Positions 60,651 to 64,000 of a stretch of 64,000 bases of DNA are shown here, piece by piece; position 1 is the stretch's first letter, and each line of letters begins with the position of its first letter. The notes below the pieces were generated by a model. The model ran no database searches. It was not told where the DNA came from and saw only the letters and a list, made by a program, of their open reading frames with translations. This DNA is from Cephalopachus bancanus. Its lineage: Eukaryota; Chordata; Mammalia; Primates; Tarsiidae. The stretch is taken from contig JAPVLO010000007.1 in NCBI GenBank assembly GCA_027257055.1, positions 7,812,001-7,876,000 of the forward strand, written 5' to 3'. The position numbers and the translations under genes are program-made.

Positions 60651-60904
60651 AAACAGCGGCTGATGCTTATCAAGGGCTTACTGGGGGACAGGCACAAGCC
60701 AGACAACTCTAATGCCTATTTCCAGCGAAAGATGGTGGCTAGTAGGTGATGGAACTTGTTCCGGGCCTCCCTGCTGGGGAGCGAGGATGGGAACTGCCTC
60801 CCTGGCCAGCTCCTCTCCAGCCCCTTTCTCCCCATCCATGATTTCAAAGGACCCTCCCTCCTGAGCAAGTGTGTCTGAGAGCAGCTCCTGTTTTTGCCCC
60901 CTCT

Positions 60905-61060
60905 AGCTGTGTGATCTTGGGCAAGTGAGTTAATCTCTCTGGACCTCAGTTGTTCCATTTGTGAAAAAGAATAAGAGAACCTAAGTGAGAGGATTGCGCT
61001 AAGATGAAACCACACCAGTGTGTGGTACAGTAAGTGCTCAGTAAATGTTGGCTATGTATC
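60905..61060 (+). repeat. MIR SINE
   Basis: Classic MIR order: gatcttgggcaagtgagtta, ctcagttgttccatttgtg, tacagtaagtgctcagtaaa. Confidence 0.88.
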
Positions 61061-64000
61061 ATGCAATCCTTAATACTACCCCTCTCTCCTTCTATGGAAG
61101 GAGGGTTGGAAGCTAGGCACGGTGCTCAGACACAAAAGAGGCTGTGCCCCAACTCCAAACTGGTGCCCACCTGCTTCATCTGCAGTGTCTTCTTGGGACA
61201 GGAACCTTCATCCAGGGATGTCCTACTAGCAGAGCCCCCACAGAGGTGCCTCTGTGCTCACTGGGTGAATGAACTGGGTAAACTTCGTGGCTCTAGGGCA
61301 AGTTAGCAAAAGGAAACAGTGACGGTCTTGGTGGTATCTCGTCAGCTCTTTCTCATGAATGCGGGGCCTGTTTGCTTCTGTTACTGATGGTGGGAAGTGG
61401 ATAAGCCAACGAGTCACCTCCGCCACTCCTCCAATGATTCCTGTTCTTCCCTCTCAGAAAGGACTGCCCGAGGCCTCCCTACCACAGCCCCGTTCTCCTG
61501 GGTGATTGGGAAGGTGGTTGACCTGAGGACGTGCCAGGCAGAGCGTGCAGCGTGGTGGTGGCCCTGCCATGGAGCACCGGTCATGGCGATATGCCGTCAG
61601 GGAGGTAAGCCCCACAGGCAGTGAAGGCTTTCTCTTATGATATCAATTTCTTTTAATTATTCTGTTCCGACAGCTTTGAAAGTCACTCCGAGAGCTGACA
61701 GATGATTTATGCGTCGCATTAGCTCCTGGCAGTGGCTGCTGTAGGCCTAGCTGCTCCTGCCCGCCCTTCACTGCACACGCTCCTGCCTGCAGATTCCCAC
61801 CCAGGCCTGCAGGGGATCACCAGGCTCGGCCACCCATGGCCAGGATCCCTGGGGACATCCCCTTGGTGACTCCATCTCGTGTCTTGACAGGCAAATTGCC
61901 AACAGCTGTGTCTGCCCGGTTCCCGGTAATGGAGAGAACTTGCTGCCTTCTCCTTCCCTCCCTCTCCATCCTTACTGGCTTCCCTCCTTTATATTTTATT
62001 TTATTTCTTCATGTGCTGAGCCACACAGAGCACGTTCTGGGATACCGTCCTTCCCTGTTGCAAGAGACCCCGCCTTCCCAGCTGACAGGGGAGAGACACA
62101 AATGCGGCACCCAAGTGTCACCCAGGTCTTAGCAGCCACTCTGGGAAGACACCTGGCTGCCTGGCAGAAGGGAAGATGCAATGGCAGCCAAAGAACAGCA
62201 CAAAAACACACACAGCTTCAGCCCACGACAACCCGGGGGGTGCTGTGGGGGACGCCCAGTGGCAGCGGTAGGCTGCTGTAAGCCTCAAGGAGGCTCTCTG
62301 CCCAAGAAGAAGCCCAGGTAGAAAAGGCACCCCATGAAAATCCAGTCTCTCTGAAGGTCAGGACTGTGCTTTGTGGGCCAAGGACATTTATAGGACTGTA
62401 AAAGGGATCATTTTTGCTAATGCCACAAAATTATACTCTGAGTCGAATAACAGTGGCCCACGGCAGGAACAGAAGTAATTTTCCTCGAGTGCGAAATCTG
62501 GCTTTTAGAGAAGTCAGAGGCGGCCTCGATTGAGGTTGGTAGGGCCCCCTTCTCTATGCAATTTAAGTGACCAAACGGGAACTGTGACTTTGTAAATGCA
62601 TCCCTCTAAAAATGTCCCCTGGGGGGGTAAATGGCACAGGCCTCGCAAGAACACCTAATGGAGGTAAGAAGGTGGAAGAGACAATTGGTGAGAAATTCTA
62701 AGCAGCCCTGTCCTAGGACCACCCATCTGTTCAAAGGTAACTGTATTTGCTCCAGCATGACCAGGCCCTGTTCTAATCACTGAGGGATAGAAACAAGAAC
62801 AGCAGACCCCACTGGCTGGGAGCCCATGGTATGATGAGGAGATGGTTGTGGAGGCGGGTCATTCCAATGAGAGTGGTCACAGGGGCATGCCTTCCATCCT
62901 CCAGGCAAGGTCCTGGGGGTTTTGCATGGACTGACTCCTTTAACCATCTCAGAGACCCTGTGAGGAAGGTGCCAGTGTAATCCCCAAGGACACAAGAGGA
63001 AACGGAGGCCAGACAGCTTACGGGGCTGCCTGAGATCACCCACTGCCGCATCCCGAGGCCTGGGTGCTACTGGGCTGAGGTGCCCGGTCCTGAGGAGCCA
63101 AGGGCCACATCCACCCATCCATGGCACCCCTGCAGCCTACGAGTCTTAACACTGCTCAGACAGACTTTTGCTGGAACCTGGGTGTCTCCTTCTGGCCGAT
63201 CCAAACTTGAGCTCTGACTCAGCTCCCAAACGTCCACAGTCTCAGAGACCTGCCTCATCTCTCCCATCTCAGTAGGAATAGAAGCCAACATCCTGAAGTC
63301 ACCATCTTGACCCTTGCCCTATCTCCTGGGAGCAGTGGATTCTCATCTCCAGGTCTCACCCTCCTCCTCTGGTCTCAGGTCTCACTCATTCCCATCCCCC
63401 GAGCCTTCCCCCCTATTCCTTCCAGCCACCCAGTGGAAGCGACCCCTGCAGGCTTTACTCCATGTGGCTATTCCCTGCTCCTCCCACCATTTTTGAAGTC
63501 TCAGAGCTCCCTGGACTCTGGATACCACCTTCCCTGATTCCTCCTCCGCGTGTGTCCTGAGCTTTGGGCCAGGGTTTCCACCTGCTCAGAATCTCTCCCT
63601 CACCTTGCAAGACCCAAGCTCATGACCTTGCCTCTCCCCTCAGCAGGCTCTCTCTGTGCTCTGTGGTTTCTGCTGATAAAGTCCTTGGTTCAAATCTCAT
63701 AGAAAATCTTCTCCAGGACCTCCATTTCTGGGGTAGAGTTCCAGGAGATGTTGTAACCTTCTCTCTTTTCCTTACCTGCTACATCAGGTGTTACAGGCCA
63801 GGACTCTGAAAACAGGGAATTGTTACAAGTGTATTTTAAAACACTTTAAGGCTATCATTTAGACTGTTGTGACTTTCCCTTCCTTCCAAGTATTGCAATT
63901 GTCTGCCCCTTCCTCTGGTAAACTGTAAAAGAACATGTTGTAAATTCCAGAATGTTATCTAAAAACGTCAGCATGACCAGGAGACTTTGAGTCATGTCAG
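61061..64000. other. Intergenic or intronic, no exon confirmed
   Basis: Remaining PIEZO C-terminal exons (pore, cap) are not recognised here. A frame at 61397-61610 with acceptor-like ttccctctcag and a donor-like GGGAG|GTAAGC at 61603 was considered but does not resemble the family. Confidence 0.45.
62930..63062 (-). repeat. Diverged MIR-type fragment
   Basis: Antisense text gacacaagaggaaacggagg and ctgagatcacccactgccg is MIR-like. An L2-like piece precedes it at about 62755-62835. Confidence 0.55.

Noticed and set aside
61435..61610. Possible exon between ttccctctcag and GGGAG|GTAAGC
   Set aside because: The frame is open, but the product has no PIEZO or other recognisable similarity.

Overview
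This is a mammalian nuclear window, almost certainly from a haplorhine primate. About twenty Alu copies are present, and the oldest match the AluJ type. None looks like the AluS/AluY series expected in monkeys and apes, and none has the strepsirrhine Alu layout. Instead there is a young, lineage-specific Alu subfamily with its own diagnostic right-arm and left-arm changes. A tarsier is my best guess (inference, roughly 60%). I see no intact protein-coding gene, tRNA, rRNA or CRISPR array.

The main content is a decayed, intron-containing PIEZO-family mechanosensitive channel gene on the + strand. It runs from a start-codon exon at 16386 to at least 59136, probably to about 60650, and continues past the window end. 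I mapped about 22 exon remnants. They occur in the same order as the human PIEZO1 and PIEZO2 proteins, from the N-terminal first exon to the exon just after the beam, many with splice sites still in place. The remnant is about as distant from PIEZO1 as from PIEZO2, as judged from the human proteins from memory. It therefore looks like a third vertebrate PIEZO paralog rather than a recent copy of either. Frameshifts lie inside at least six exons, two exons carry in-frame stops, and two splice donors are lost, so in this genome it is a unitary-type (unprocessed) pseudogene. The pore and cap would lie downstream of the window.

Layout: 1-16385 is intergenic. It holds old L1, MIR, L2 and hAT relics, a nested L1/Alu block (3230-6020), a retrocopy inserted into an Alu (2478-2953), simple repeats (6056-6865) and a possible conserved noncoding element near 8490-8660. 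16386-32412 holds PIEZO-like exons for the N-terminal blade, broken up by Alus and by an inverted duplication (26117-27108). 36052-50045 holds the middle blade exons, separated by old L1s and pyrimidine-rich tracts. 51040-60650 holds the last blade repeats in this window plus the beam/latch region. Here several exons remain fully open. 60650-64000 is intergenic or intronic with MIR/L2 relics.
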